64,000 bases of DNA. Source: DASXVX01 sp036504075 (GTDB taxonomy: Bacteria > Bacillota > Sulfobacillia > Symbiobacteriales > Symbiobacteriaceae). The stretch's first letter is position 1, and the number at the start of each line of letters is the position of its first letter. A program made the position numbers and the translations under genes. The stretch spans positions 1 through 64,000 of the forward strand of contig DASXVX010000052.1 of NCBI GenBank assembly GCA_036504075.1. The letters run 5' to 3'. Shown piece after piece: positions 1-9,078 of the stretch. The notes beneath the pieces are model-generated. The model was given only the letters and a program-made list of their open reading frames with translations. It was not told the DNA's origin and ran no database searches.

Positions 1-1
1 A

Positions 2-124
2 TTCCGCAGGGAGACTCGGGTGCAATTGACCATGGTTGGGCGACGCCTGGACCACCACGATCGAATGTTGATGGATCATGACCGCAGAGTCATGGAGGTC
101 GAGAAAGCGCAGGCGGACTCCTGA
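2..124 (+). CDS. C-terminal end of an unidentified protein (partial)
   Basis: An open frame enters from the left edge and ends at TGA 122-124, 36 bases before a good intrinsic terminator. The 40 visible residues are polar and helix-prone, rich in Arg, Asp, His and Glu (RRLDHHDRMLMDHDRRVMEVE), which suggests a helical or coiled-coil tail. No family can be named from so little. The evidence for it being real is the stop codon followed by a terminator on the same strand and the absence of any competing gene. Confidence 0.35.
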   Translation, partial: FRRETRVQLTMVGRRLDHHDRMLMDHDRRVMEVEKAQADS

Positions 125-159
125 TCGCCCGAATCTACGCCCCGGCCAAGACCCCCAAG

Positions 160-185
160 GACCGCCCTTTGTGGCGGTCTTTTTC
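160..185 (+). terminator. Intrinsic terminator
   Basis: A 7-bp perfect stem (GACCGCC / GGCGGTC, 160-166 with 173-179), a 6-nt loop and TTTTT at 180-184. It would end transcription of the plus-strand gene entering from the left edge. Confidence 0.75.
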
Positions 186-203
186 GTGCTTCAAGGGAAC
201 AGT

Positions 204-416
204 TCACTGTCCGCCACCACGAAGCCAACGCCGGCGACGCATTGGCTGGCCCTTGGGTACACCTTGAGGTCCCCAGTCGTATTGTTCATAATCGCCTAAC
301 CGGGAGAGATCAGCATCAAGCCAGGCCCGATCCTCGGCGATGGCAATCAAGCGGTGTGGTTGCGAATGGATATTCACCTTGTCGTCGGGTTCGCTCGTGT
401 CCCTCACCTCGCTCAC
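204..416 (-). CDS. Small protein overlapping the end of hsdS
   Basis: A 70-residue ORF whose GTG start overlaps the hsdS stop codon (GTGA), so it can be translated by coupling. It contains the string AWLDADLSRLGDYEQYDWG. From memory, similar acidic AWL-DLSRL-YDWG segments occur in small antitoxin-like proteins, but no family is assigned here. The C-terminus is Arg/Gly-rich. It sits where an hsdR or an accessory gene would be expected in a type I restriction locus. Coupling and a protein-like composition support it; lack of a known domain limits confidence. Confidence 0.5.
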   Translation of the reverse strand: MSEVRDTSEPDDKVNIHSQPHRLIAIAEDRAWLDADLSRLGDYEQYDWGPQGVPKGQPMRRRRWLRGGGQ

Positions 417-1849
417 AGGTTCTGCTCCTCCTGTGGGGTGACGTCGCTCTCCTGGTCTTCCGCCTCTTCGAGCTCTTCGTCAAACGGCTCGGGTTCGTCG
501 AGGGGGTCGGGATCGTCGGGCAGTTGGGCCGCTGCCTCGCGGACGTCGAGCTTGCCGGTGACCACGTCGGCGATCAGGCGGGTGCGATATTCGCGGAGGA
601 GGTCAATTTCGCTTTGCGCGCCATGTATAGCGGCATTCAACAGCGCCGTATCGCTTGAGATGCCCGCGACGATCGCCTCTTGCTCACGAAGTGGCGGAAT
701 GCAGACCGCCCTTGCAGCGGTGGACAGGAGATTCGTCCGCTGACGCGTTGCTCCTGTTGAGAGGATGGCCGACGCTGAAACCGCCGTCGCGGTCAGGTGT
801 ATTGCCGCGAAATCGGAGTTCACTCGACTAGGATCAAGCCTAAACCTGAAACAGTCCGCTTTCACCATCGCTGGGGTGATACTGGCAGGTGCAACGCATG
901 CGCGTCCCGCCGGATGACGTTCATCACCCAGTCCCGCGATCAGAACGTCTCCCGCTTCAACTGTATGGTCACCCAAGGAAGCGTAGTGGGCTGGCGAGAT
1001 AAATGCCGCGTCCGAATCCTTGAACTCAGCGTGCCCTATGTTCTGAAGCCGAACCACGCGGATCCCTTGGTCAGTGTAATGGGACGACTTCAGGCCGGAC
1101 CCAAACGGTCCGTCGCATCTCGAAATCGTCACTCGACGAAGTGGCGCCACTTCCCAGTGCTCCGGCACGTCCCCCAGCCACTCTACCCCCGAGGGCTTGA
1201 GTCGGACGTTGGGGTTAAGGCCACGGGTCACGGTGCGGTGGATGATGGCCTGCTTCTGCTCGTTCAGAAGCGTGATCAGCTTCTGCTTGGCACGAATGTA
1301 GCGCCGGATGCGCCGGTCCGCGTGGTCGAGGAAGCGGCCGATAGCAGCTTGTTCCGGTAGGGGTGGGACTGGCAATTCGGACCGGCTCAACTTTTCGTAA
1401 TCGATGTTCTGACCCTGCCGGATCCCCGTCACGAAAAGAGATAGGTTCTCAATGTATGGCCTCGACTTAAAGAGCCAAGCCAGAAAGTTATGGATCTCTC
1501 GTTCGGCTGGGTACAGGATCGTATAGGCGGGACTAATGATTCCCTGTTCGTGGGCGTACTCGATTCCGCCCTGAAACGAGCGGAGACTAATCACAAAGTC
1601 GCCAACGCGAACCAACTTGAGCAAGTGCAAGTCTTTGAGCGCAAGCACCGTGCGGTTTTCATACTGCTCCTTGCGCACTACACCCTTTGTCTGGGTCGCT
1701 GTGAGCAAAGGCTCGTTGGGGAAGCCCTTTTCGCCTCGTTCTCGGAGCAGTGTTTTCGTCCGTCGTAAGGTCCAATGCTCCGGCACCTCCCCCAGCCACG
1801 GTACGCCGGAATCCTTGTATGCAGGATAGGGCTTCAATTCCTGGATCAT
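413..1849 (-). CDS. hsdS: Type I restriction-modification specificity subunit HsdS
   Basis: At 478 residues this is a full-length specificity subunit that sets the bipartite DNA target of the HsdM/HsdR complex. Two target-recognition half-domains are visible. Each opens with the family signature (VPWLGEVPEHW near residue 17; VEWLGDVPEHW near residue 220) and is followed by a central or C-terminal conserved helix region (PLPEQAAIGRFLD; PLREQEAIV). The C-terminal 25 residues are very acidic. The start overlaps the hsdM stop (ATGA), so the pair is cotranslated. No HsdR subunit is visible in the window. Confidence 0.93.
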   Translation of the reverse strand: MIQELKPYPAYKDSGVPWLGEVPEHWTLRRTKTLLRERGEKGFPNEPLLTATQTKGVVRKEQYENRTVLALKDLHLLKLVRVGDFVISLRSFQGGIEYAHEQGIISPAYTILYPAEREIHNFLAWLFKSRPYIENLSLFVTGIRQGQNIDYEKLSRSELPVPPLPEQAAIGRFLDHADRRIRRYIRAKQKLITLLNEQKQAIIHRTVTRGLNPNVRLKPSGVEWLGDVPEHWEVAPLRRVTISRCDGPFGSGLKSSHYTDQGIRVVRLQNIGHAEFKDSDAAFISPAHYASLGDHTVEAGDVLIAGLGDERHPAGRACVAPASITPAMVKADCFRFRLDPSRVNSDFAAIHLTATAVSASAILSTGATRQRTNLLSTAARAVCIPPLREQEAIVAGISSDTALLNAAIHGAQSEIDLLREYRTRLIADVVTGKLDVREAAAQLPDDPDPLDEPEPFDEELEEAEDQESDVTPQEEQNL

Positions 1850-3828
1850 CGGCCGCCACCCCCGATGATCTCCCCGAGCAGCCCCTCCGTCTCCTTCTCC
1901 AGCGCCAGGATGTCGGCCCGGATCTCCTCCAACGTCCGCAGCGGCTGCGGCTTGTAGAAGTAGCGGGTGAAGCTGATCTCGTAGCCGGTCTTCACGCTCG
2001 CCGGGTCATACCAGGCGTCGGCGGCGTGCGGCAGCACCTCGCGGCGCAGGAAAGCCTCAATGCCGCCGGACTCCAGCAGCGGCACCTGCTCCGTGTCGCG
2101 CAGGTCCGGGTCCGGCTCGTACTCGACCACGCAGCGCTTGCCGTTGACCGTCGCCTCGAACAGGCCCCGCAGCGGGTCGGGCTCGGTGCCGCGCTTGTGG
2201 ATCTTGCGAATGACCGGCGGGGCGGCCTCGTCCCGCTCGGCGCTCTCCTTTAGCGCCTTGATCTCCTTCGGCGTGTAGGCGCGGTTCGGGTCGATGCCCC
2301 TCAGCCGCAGCGGCCGCTCGACGGTCACCTTCCGGTAGCCGAAGGCCGCGTTCGGGAAGATCTTCGATTGCTCGCTCTCCTCAAACCGGAGGAACGTGTC
2401 GCAGATGCGGTCGATGTCTTCCGCCGACAGTTCGCAGTTCTTCTTACCGAAGTTTTTCCGCAGCGGCTTGAACCACTGCGTGGCGTCGATTAGCTGTACC
2501 TTACCCATGCGGTGCTCGGGCTTGCGGTTGGAGAGCACCCAGATATAAGTCGCTATGCCCGTGTTATAGAACATGTTGAGCGGCAAGGCGACGATGGCCT
2601 CAAGCCAGTCGCTCTCGATAATCCAGCGGCGGATGTTGCTCTCGCCCTGGCCGGCGTCGCCGGTGAAGAGCGACGACCCGTTATGCACCTCGGCGATGCG
2701 GCTGCCCAGCTTCGTGCCATGCTTCATCTTGCTCAACATGTTGGCCAAGAAAAGCAGCTGACCGTCGCTCGACCGGGTGATCAGCGAGTACTCGGGGTCA
2801 GCCGCGTGCTCAATGATGAAGCGGGGGTCCTTGATGCCGTCCTTGCCGCCCATTCGCTCCAGGTCGCTCTTCCAACTCTTGCCGTAAGGCGGGTTCGAGA
2901 GCATGAAGTCGAACTCAACCGATGGGAACGCATCATTCGCAAGCGTTGAGTGCTCCGGCCCACCGATGATGTTGTCCGCCGCTTTGCCCTCGCCCTTGAG
3001 CAGGAGGTCCGCCTTGCAGATGGCATAGGTCTCGGCGTTGATCTCCTGGCCGTAGAGGTGCGTGGTTACCTGCTTGCCGTGCTCCTGCGCGAGCGCCTGC
3101 AGCGTCTCCTCGGCCACGGTCAGCATGCCGCCCGTGCCGCAGGCGCCGTCGTAAAGGAGATAGGCGCTTGATTCGACCTTGTCCGCGATGGGCAGGAATA
3201 TCAGATTGGCCATGAGTTTCACGGCGTCGCGCGGCGTCCAGTGCTCGCCGGCTTCCTCGTTGTTCTCCTCGTTGAAGCGGCGGATCAGCTCCTCGAAGAT
3301 CGACCCCATCGCGTGGTTGTCCAGGCCGGGGTGCTTCACCGAGCCGTCACTGTTCAAGACGGGGTCGGGGCTGAGATTCAGGTCCGGGGAAAGGAGTTTC
3401 TCAATCAACGTGCCAAGGGCGTCGGCCTTGGAGAGGCGCGGAATCTGGTTGCGGAACTCAAAGTTCTCGAGGATGTCCTGCACGTTGGGCGAGAAGCCGT
3501 CGAGGTATGCCTCGAAGTCTGCCCTGAGTTGCTGTTGGCTGGTGCGCGCCCTGAGGTCGCTCAGTGTGAACTTGGAGGTGTTGTAGAAGGGTTGGCCGGA
3601 GGCCTGACGGAGCGCTATGTCCTGGTGCACGATGCCCACCTTGTCGAGCGAGTCTTTCATGTTGAGCACCGCCCGCTTGGTCGGCTCGAGCAGGGCGTCC
3701 AGACGCCGCAGGACCGTCATCGGCAAAATGACGTCCCGGTACTTGCCGCGCACGTAGAGATCGCGCAGGACGTCGTCCGCAATTCCCCAAATGAATTTAG
3801 TAATCCAGTCCAGATCGCCGTTGCTCAT
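1846..3828 (-). CDS. hsdM: Type I restriction-modification DNA methyltransferase HsdM
   Basis: A 660-residue N6-adenine methyltransferase of the type I class. It has the N-terminal helical HsdM domain, the SAM-binding motif DGACGTGG near residue 226 and the catalytic NPPYG motif near residue 311 (SNPPYGKSW). It methylates adenine within the target set by HsdS and forms M2S1 complexes. The ATG at 3828 is preceded by GGGGGT about 9 bases upstream. It is the first gene of the minus-strand operon and is divergent from the secreted-protein pair to its right. Confidence 0.96.
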   Translation of the reverse strand: MSNGDLDWITKFIWGIADDVLRDLYVRGKYRDVILPMTVLRRLDALLEPTKRAVLNMKDSLDKVGIVHQDIALRQASGQPFYNTSKFTLSDLRARTSQQQLRADFEAYLDGFSPNVQDILENFEFRNQIPRLSKADALGTLIEKLLSPDLNLSPDPVLNSDGSVKHPGLDNHAMGSIFEELIRRFNEENNEEAGEHWTPRDAVKLMANLIFLPIADKVESSAYLLYDGACGTGGMLTVAEETLQALAQEHGKQVTTHLYGQEINAETYAICKADLLLKGEGKAADNIIGGPEHSTLANDAFPSVEFDFMLSNPPYGKSWKSDLERMGGKDGIKDPRFIIEHAADPEYSLITRSSDGQLLFLANMLSKMKHGTKLGSRIAEVHNGSSLFTGDAGQGESNIRRWIIESDWLEAIVALPLNMFYNTGIATYIWVLSNRKPEHRMGKVQLIDATQWFKPLRKNFGKKNCELSAEDIDRICDTFLRFEESEQSKIFPNAAFGYRKVTVERPLRLRGIDPNRAYTPKEIKALKESAERDEAAPPVIRKIHKRGTEPDPLRGLFEATVNGKRCVVEYEPDPDLRDTEQVPLLESGGIEAFLRREVLPHAADAWYDPASVKTGYEISFTRYFYKPQPLRTLEEIRADILALEKETEGLLGEIIGGGGR

Positions 3829-3908
3829 GAATGCGCTACCCCCGTTGACTTCGCCTGCGGTTCAGGGCATACAGGACCTCTTCCCATCCGAGGCGAGCGA
3901 TTCGTTTA

Positions 3909-3926
3909 GTATCGTTCTTTCGATAC
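3909..3926. promoter_or_regulatory. Perfect 6-bp inverted repeat, candidate operator
   Basis: GTATCG and CGATAC are separated by TTCTTT in the 216-bp divergent intergenic region between hsdM and the secreted-protein gene. Symmetry and position fit a regulator site for one or both genes. No regulator gene is adjacent, so this is a weak inference. Confidence 0.3.
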
Positions 3927-4044
3927 CAGGAAATCAGTCTCCTGTAAAGTCGTGCTCATCGACCAGAACTCCTCCCCCTCTTCCGAACATTCTCACCCGA
4001 AATCCGTTTATGTATGTAGGAAAGTCTGGGAGGAGGGTCCTGCA

Positions 4045-5283
4045 ATGTGGCGCAACTTGTCGCGCGTTCACGCGCGGGTGGCGGGAGTCCTGGGGGTCTC
4101 ACTGCTGCTCGCCGTCGCCCTGATTGGCGCTCTCGGCGCCGGCCCGGCTCGGGCCGGGGCGGACCCGGAGCCGACGCTAAGGTCGAACATCGTCTACACC
4201 GTGGACCCGGGGCCGGGCCTGCCGGTCGGGTGGACCCCGCCGCCGACGCCGACCGCACTGCCGGCGGGCGCTGAAGAGATGTTTAACGCGAACCGGCAGA
4301 CCGACCCGAATGCACCGCAGCACCTGGAGATGCGGGTCATGCAGCGGTCCGATGCCGGATGGATGAAGGAGTACCCGTGGATCTGGCTGTGGGATCAACT
4401 TGATTGCGGGTCAACCGAATACATCGTCTACCATCCTTCGCCGGACCTGGGCTTGATCTTAAAGGTCTTTGGGCGGACATACGCGGTCGCCATCGGGGAG
4501 CAGAATCCCGACACCTGCCAGGTGACGCTCGTCCAAAACATCCATGAGATCAAGGCGCCCACGCCGGATGAGAAAGAGCAGCAGCGGCTGGACAACCTGC
4601 TGGATGCAAACATGGGTTACGCCCAGCTCGGCGGTCCGAACCACGGCGGGCTGCAGTCCTGCCAGCCGTACGCCCACGAAGGGACGCCCGACAACATCTA
4701 CGTCTGCTTCAACGCGGGCAGCGCCAGCGCCCGGTTCGACGCGCCCGCATACCTGGATACCCAGGTCAACCGGGTCCGGGTGCCCGTCAGGTTCGTCAGC
4801 GAGATGATGCGAGCGGACGTTGCCTGGGACGGGACCACGCAGACCGTGACCATTCATCTCCCCGCCGCCAGCCACGATGTGGTGCATCCCATTCCGCTGC
4901 CCGGCGGGAAATTCGGGGATTGGGTGGTCCCCAATGATTACAGCTTTAACGGCGGCAAGTGGCGGCTGGAACAGCGCCCCGTGACCCAACCGGAGCGGAC
5001 CATTGTGCTGACGGTGGGCAAGAACTCGGCGCTGGTCGACGGGCAGGAGGTGCCGCTGGACGCGCCGCCGGTAATCGTGCCCCCCGGCCGCACCATGGTG
5101 CCCGTCCGCTTCATTTCCGAAGTGATGGGCGCCAAAGTCTACTGGATTGGCAACGACCCCATCTACCCGGACGTAGTTACCGGTGCCCTGGCCGGGCGGT
5201 ACCAGGTCCACATTTACACGCCCCTGTGGCCGTACTTCGAGTATCCGGACTGGTTCCTGGAGACTCGGGCGCGGAAATTTTGA
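4045..5283 (+). CDS. Secreted protein with copper-amine-oxidase N-terminal-type (stalk) domains
   Basis: The chosen ATG lies 8 bases after AGGAGG (4031-4036) and begins a signal peptide (basic N-terminus, LLLAVALIGALGAGPARA). The frame stays open 31 codons further upstream without a comparable site. The mature part carries two copies of the stalk signature: VRVPVRFVSEMMRADVAWD around residue 245 and a tighter copy, GRTMVPVRFISEVMGAKVYW, near residue 350. These domains are common in extracellular Firmicute proteins and appear to serve as cell-surface modules; no catalytic residues are evident. It is 412 residues, 15 bases upstream of the next secreted protein, and probably cotranscribed with it. 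Confidence 0.8.
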   Translation: MWRNLSRVHARVAGVLGVSLLLAVALIGALGAGPARAGADPEPTLRSNIVYTVDPGPGLPVGWTPPPTPTALPAGAEEMFNANRQTDPNAPQHLEMRVMQRSDAGWMKEYPWIWLWDQLDCGSTEYIVYHPSPDLGLILKVFGRTYAVAIGEQNPDTCQVTLVQNIHEIKAPTPDEKEQQRLDNLLDANMGYAQLGGPNHGGLQSCQPYAHEGTPDNIYVCFNAGSASARFDAPAYLDTQVNRVRVPVRFVSEMMRADVAWDGTTQTVTIHLPAASHDVVHPIPLPGGKFGDWVVPNDYSFNGGKWRLEQRPVTQPERTIVLTVGKNSALVDGQEVPLDAPPVIVPPGRTMVPVRFISEVMGAKVYWIGNDPIYPDVVTGALAGRYQVHIYTPLWPYFEYPDWFLETRARKF

Positions 5284-5298
5284 CGGGGGTAAACGCTA

Positions 5299-7827
5299 AT
5301 GAAGAGCAGTACACGCATCCGGTCCCGAGCGGCGATTACCGCTTTCCTGCTGCTGGTCCTGGCGTCCGCCGTCCCGGCCCAAGCTGCTGACTGGCTGACC
5401 CGCGGCGGCAGCACCGAGCGGGCCAACATTGTTGCCGAACCCAGCGGCCAACTCGACAGTGACCGGACCCACTGGTGGGAAGGGAATGTCGGCCAGAGCG
5501 CCACCCAGCCGGTCATGGTGGGCAATCAGCTTTTTCATCTTGCTGGACTGGGGCTATACCGGCTGACCTGGGATAGCCCGGGGGCGGCAGCGCCGAATTA
5601 TCGAATTGCCTTTTCTGCCAACGTGAATCCGGAAAAGCAATCCAGCCTCGATGTCAGCGTCAGCCACAGCACGCCCACGTACAGCCCGGCCGCCCGGCGC
5701 CTCTATTTCGGCACGGCTTACGGGTGGCTCTGGGGCGTCAACGCCGACAAGCCCACCCTATATCTCCATCAGATACTTAGCACAGGGTGCCAGATCGTTT
5801 CATCTCCCCTCGTCGTCCGGATGGACAACCGGGACCTGGTGGTGGTCGGCATGAAGCCGGTCGGCGATGGCTGCACCCTGGGCAGCGGGAAGATCTATCT
5901 CGTTTGGGGCCTCGACGGCGTTGGCGCAGTTGGGTCGGATGAGTACGACATCGGCGGGTGGGCCACGCCTTCCGCCGTGCCGGGCGCCTCGCCTGACGAA
6001 ATCATCGTCGGGTCCGACGGGACGGGCTGTGCGGACGGCAACGGCAAGGTCCAGAAGTTGAAGATCACCCCGACCGGGGACCCGGTCAGTCCGTACACGC
6101 TGATCAAGTCGAGCTGGGGCTCCAACCAAATCTGCGTCCCCAACGGCGTGGCCGACGGCTTCGCCGAAGCCGGCGGCTACGTCTATTGGGTCGACACCCA
6201 GGGCTGGCTCTGGGCGCGCGCCATCGGCGACGGCAGCAAGCACAAGGACTGGCCCGCCGAACACCTCGACCTCGCCGCCCTCCTCGGGGGCGGCTCCGCC
6301 TTCACCAATACCGTCCCCGCCATCGACCTGGACGGCGGCATGCTCTACGTCACCCTCCGCAACTACGTCGCCCCCGGCGAAGCGCTCGACCTGCGCGGCT
6401 GCCCGGCCGGCGGCACGCCCCCCTGCCCCGGCGCCCCCGGCGCCATCGCCGCCATCCACCTCGCCGACGGCTCCCTCGCCTGGAAGCAGCGGCTCGACCC
6501 CACCCCCGCCTTCGACACCTGGGCCGCCGCCAACACCAACCCCCTCATCCTCAAGACCGCCGGCGCCGTCGTCTTCAGCGACGTCCACGGCAACGTCCAC
6601 AGCTTCGCCCTGCACGACGGCCAGCCCCTGGACGTCGTACCCGACACCCACGGCGCCTTTACCCTGCTCCACACCGGCGCAACCCCCAACCGGGCCGCCA
6701 ACAACTACTCCCAGGAATCCGGCGCCGGCACCGAGCCCATCGTCGCCAGCGGGACGATGGGCACCAACAGCGGCTGGACCCGCTTCCTCGTGGGCGTCAA
6801 CATCGAACCCCCCGCCGGCACCCCGGCCGGCGAGCGCTTCAAATCCGGCCGCCTCGTCGCCATCCCCATGGGCCTCACCTACGACCTCGCCTGGGCCGGC
6901 CCGGCCCCGACCGAACTCGCCGCCCTTGCCCTCGACGCGACCGTAACGCTCCAGTCCGCCCCCGGCCCGCTGTCCAGCCTGCGCGCCACGCCCGACTTCA
7001 AGGTCTCCTGGTTCCTGGCGCCTTCCGACTGGGATGCCGTGAAGCGCCCCGGCGGCGTCGTGAATCTGGGCCAGGCGACCAGCCTGCCCGGGACCCTGAC
7101 CGGGTCCGCACCGGTTTCGCTGAAAGTGGACACCCTCCCCGCGGACGGCGGGCTGCTCATCGGCGTGATCGACGCCGAGGGCCTGGCCCGCATGGGGAAC
7201 CTGCCCGAGGCGATCGCGGCCCGGGCGCTGCTGGGCGCCGCCCACGACCCCAAGAAAGCCTTCACCCCGCCCAACGTCACCGAAATGGTCACCCGCCCGG
7301 ACGGCACCAACGGGCTGGCCAACAACTTCCTGACCATCCCCGTCAAAGCCCCGGTCGATCTGGCCGTGGAGAACCTTTCCGCCCCGGCCGAAGTCGCCTG
7401 CCCCGACAACCGGCCGCCGTTCCCCGTCGCCTGGGTCATCCAGAACCGCTCCACCCGGACGGTTTCGTCCATCCCCGTCGAAATCCGGGTGACCGACGGG
7501 CTGGGCACCCGGCCGTTCACCCGTATCGGCACCTACCCGCCCGGCGATACGCGGGGGAGCATGAACGTGCCCCTGCGCACCTGCGGCGGGGTCTACACCG
7601 TCACCGTGCGGGTCAACCTGCCGGAGCCGGGCGTCGTACCGGAGACCGATTTCCAGAACAACTCGGCGTCGGTGACCACCGCCGTGGATGAGGCTGCCGT
7701 GGTCGATGCCGGCAACCCGACCGGCGGCAGGGACGACGTCATCATCGTGCCGGCTGACTGCGAGGCCAACCCGGATGCCACCAGCCGGCAGCCCTGCCTT
7801 AACTATCCGCATTTGATTATCCCCTGA
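5299..7827 (+). CDS. Secreted beta-propeller / CARDB-domain protein
   Basis: An 842-residue exported protein with a signal peptide ending in VPAQAA. Residues of about 40-500 have repeated WLWGVNAD, YFGTAYGWLWG and VFSDVHGNVHSFAL strings, as in PQQ/quinoprotein-like propellers. A CARDB-like adhesion module (VDLAVENLSAPAEV through DFQNNSASV) occupies about 685-800, followed by a short Cys-containing tail. It contains many GTDGxG-like turns and six or more cysteines. The start follows GGGGGT by about 9 bases. The middle of the gene (6250-6650) is notably C-rich, giving long false open frames on other strands. The ligand is unknown; a surface or binding role is inferred. Confidence 0.72.
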   Translation: MKSSTRIRSRAAITAFLLLVLASAVPAQAADWLTRGGSTERANIVAEPSGQLDSDRTHWWEGNVGQSATQPVMVGNQLFHLAGLGLYRLTWDSPGAAAPNYRIAFSANVNPEKQSSLDVSVSHSTPTYSPAARRLYFGTAYGWLWGVNADKPTLYLHQILSTGCQIVSSPLVVRMDNRDLVVVGMKPVGDGCTLGSGKIYLVWGLDGVGAVGSDEYDIGGWATPSAVPGASPDEIIVGSDGTGCADGNGKVQKLKITPTGDPVSPYTLIKSSWGSNQICVPNGVADGFAEAGGYVYWVDTQGWLWARAIGDGSKHKDWPAEHLDLAALLGGGSAFTNTVPAIDLDGGMLYVTLRNYVAPGEALDLRGCPAGGTPPCPGAPGAIAAIHLADGSLAWKQRLDPTPAFDTWAAANTNPLILKTAGAVVFSDVHGNVHSFALHDGQPLDVVPDTHGAFTLLHTGATPNRAANNYSQESGAGTEPIVASGTMGTNSGWTRFLVGVNIEPPAGTPAGERFKSGRLVAIPMGLTYDLAWAGPAPTELAALALDATVTLQSAPGPLSSLRATPDFKVSWFLAPSDWDAVKRPGGVVNLGQATSLPGTLTGSAPVSLKVDTLPADGGLLIGVIDAEGLARMGNLPEAIAARALLGAAHDPKKAFTPPNVTEMVTRPDGTNGLANNFLTIPVKAPVDLAVENLSAPAEVACPDNRPPFPVAWVIQNRSTRTVSSIPVEIRVTDGLGTRPFTRIGTYPPGDTRGSMNVPLRTCGGVYTVTVRVNLPEPGVVPETDFQNNSASVTTAVDEAAVVDAGNPTGGRDDVIIVPADCEANPDATSRQPCLNYPHLIIP

Positions 7828-7837
7828 TCGGTCAAGA

Positions 7838-7877
7838 GAGGCTGAACCCCGCCGCAAGGTGCGGGGTCCAGCCTCTT
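7838..7877 (+). terminator. Stem-loop terminator after the secreted-protein pair
   Basis: GAGGCTG..CCCCGC pairs with GCGGGG..CAGCCTC across a short loop 10 bases after the stop. The T-tract is weak (TTCAG), so efficiency is uncertain. Confidence 0.55.
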
Positions 7878-7960
7878 CAGAGAATACGCACGGTTTTTCT
7901 GGCAGCGCATGACCGGCCCTGTTACAATGACCGCAATCATTCGTTGTGGTGGTGAGGGCC

Positions 7961-8506
7961 TTGCTAAAACTGCATCAGCGGTTAAGCCGCAGCGGGTTGG
8001 TCCTGGCTCTGGGGGTAGCTTTCGTGATCTTTGAAGCGGGCGTGTTCCCCTATGCCTACACGATCCTGGGTTCGGCCCCGCTGGACCTGAAGCTGTTCTA
8101 CTCGCCCGCACAGGCGTATGCGACGCTGACGGCCTACGGGGAGCAGGGCCGGGCGCTTTACCGGATCGTTGAGTTGACCGGCGATCTCCTGTTTCCGATT
8201 ATTTACACGCTACTGCTGACGCTTTCGTCGTCGCTGCTGTTCAAGCAGGCCTTCAGCCCGGACAGCCGGCTGCAACGGTTGCCGCTCTATATCTACCCGG
8301 TCTGGCTATTCGACCTGCTGGAGAACATCTGCATTGTTACCCTCGTGAGCCGCTTCCCCAACCAACTGCCCGGCCTGGTGTACGTGACTCAATTGTTCAC
8401 GCTATTGAAGTTCGCGTTTGCCGGCTATGGCATGCTGCTGCTCGCCTGGGGGGCCGCCCGGGTTCTGGTCAGGCGAATGGGGCGGAGTTCGCGGGACAGC
8501 CGATAG
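7961..8506 (+). CDS. Predicted four-helix integral membrane protein
   Basis: About 181 residues with four hydrophobic helices (approximately VLALGVAFVIFEAGVFPYAY, LLFPIIYTLLLTLSSSLLF, YIYPVWLFDLLENICIVTLV and LLKFAFAGYGMLLLAWGAA). I prefer TTG 7961, which follows GGTGAGGG, over the in-frame GTG at 7946; the latter would add five residues. No known catalytic motif is seen and the function is unknown. It is monocistronic, between the terminator of the upstream pair and the RRM gene leader. Confidence 0.65.
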   Translation: MLKLHQRLSRSGLVLALGVAFVIFEAGVFPYAYTILGSAPLDLKLFYSPAQAYATLTAYGEQGRALYRIVELTGDLLFPIIYTLLLTLSSSLLFKQAFSPDSRLQRLPLYIYPVWLFDLLENICIVTLVSRFPNQLPGLVYVTQLFTLLKFAFAGYGMLLLAWGAARVLVRRMGRSSRDSR

Positions 8507-8771
8507 GAACTCCCTGGCGTTAGTGCTGGCAGCCCTGCCGCCCGGATTCATCACGCTGGTTCTGCAGAAGTATATCGGGCAAGGCTTACCGCGGGCGCAG
8601 TTAAGGGCTAGTCCTAAAAAAACAAAAAACGAGTGAAAACCCCCTTGTAAAGGGCGCCTCCAGGGTGCATACTAAAAGAGTCGTCAAACCTGCCCGAGAC
8701 TCTCTGGTTACAGAGCATGTTCTTCGTGCGCGGCGAAGCGAACATTTTGAGGTTGAAGGAGCACGAAGACA
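8507..8771. other. Intergenic leader of the RRM gene
   Basis: A 265-bp gene-free stretch. An A-rich run near 8616-8640 is followed by a stem-loop at 8717-8745 (ATGTTC / GAACAT, with an inner TTCG/CGAA pairing) about 27 bases before the RRM start codon. A long structured 5' leader fits post-transcriptional control, for example cold induction, but that is inference. Confidence 0.4.
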
Positions 8772-9065
8772 ATGACTAAGACTCTTTACTTTGGCAATCT
8801 CCCGTGGGCCGCTACGAACGAGGATCTGGAGAAGGCTGTCAGCCAGTACACTGAGGCCATTTCCGCTCGCGTCGCCACCGACCGTGAAACCGGCCGTTCC
8901 CGCGGTTTTGGTTTCGTGGAGGTCCCCGCTGATGCCGCCCAGAGCGTGATCGACGCCCTGAACGGTGCTGACTGGGGCGGCCGTCCGCTGACCGTCAACG
9001 AAGCCAAGCCCCGCGAGGAGCGCCCCCAGGGTGGCGGTGCCCGTGGCGGCGGCCGTCGGTTCTAA
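8772..9065 (+). CDS. RNA-binding protein with one RRM domain
   Basis: A 97-residue single RRM protein. RNP2 (LYFGNL) is at residues 5-10 and RNP1 (RGFGFVEV) at 44-51, both with the aromatic residues that stack on RNA bases. A glycine/arginine-rich tail (GGGARGGGRRF) follows, as in the bacterial and cyanobacterial glycine-rich Rbp class. It probably acts as an RNA chaperone or in stress adaptation. A GAAGGA site precedes ATG, and the gene has its own long leader and a strong terminator, so it is monocistronic. Confidence 0.93.
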   Translation: MTKTLYFGNLPWAATNEDLEKAVSQYTEAISARVATDRETGRSRGFGFVEVPADAAQSVIDALNGADWGGRPLTVNEAKPREERPQGGGARGGGRRF

Positions 9066-9078
9066 TTCGGACAGCGAA

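Noticed and set aside
5800..7857. 685-codon minus-strand frame and a 501-codon plus-strand frame inside the propeller-CARDB gene
   Set aside because: Both are low-complexity shadows (Gly/Val-rich or Arg/Pro-rich) caused by the C-rich coding stretch; the annotated frame has a signal peptide and CARDB module.
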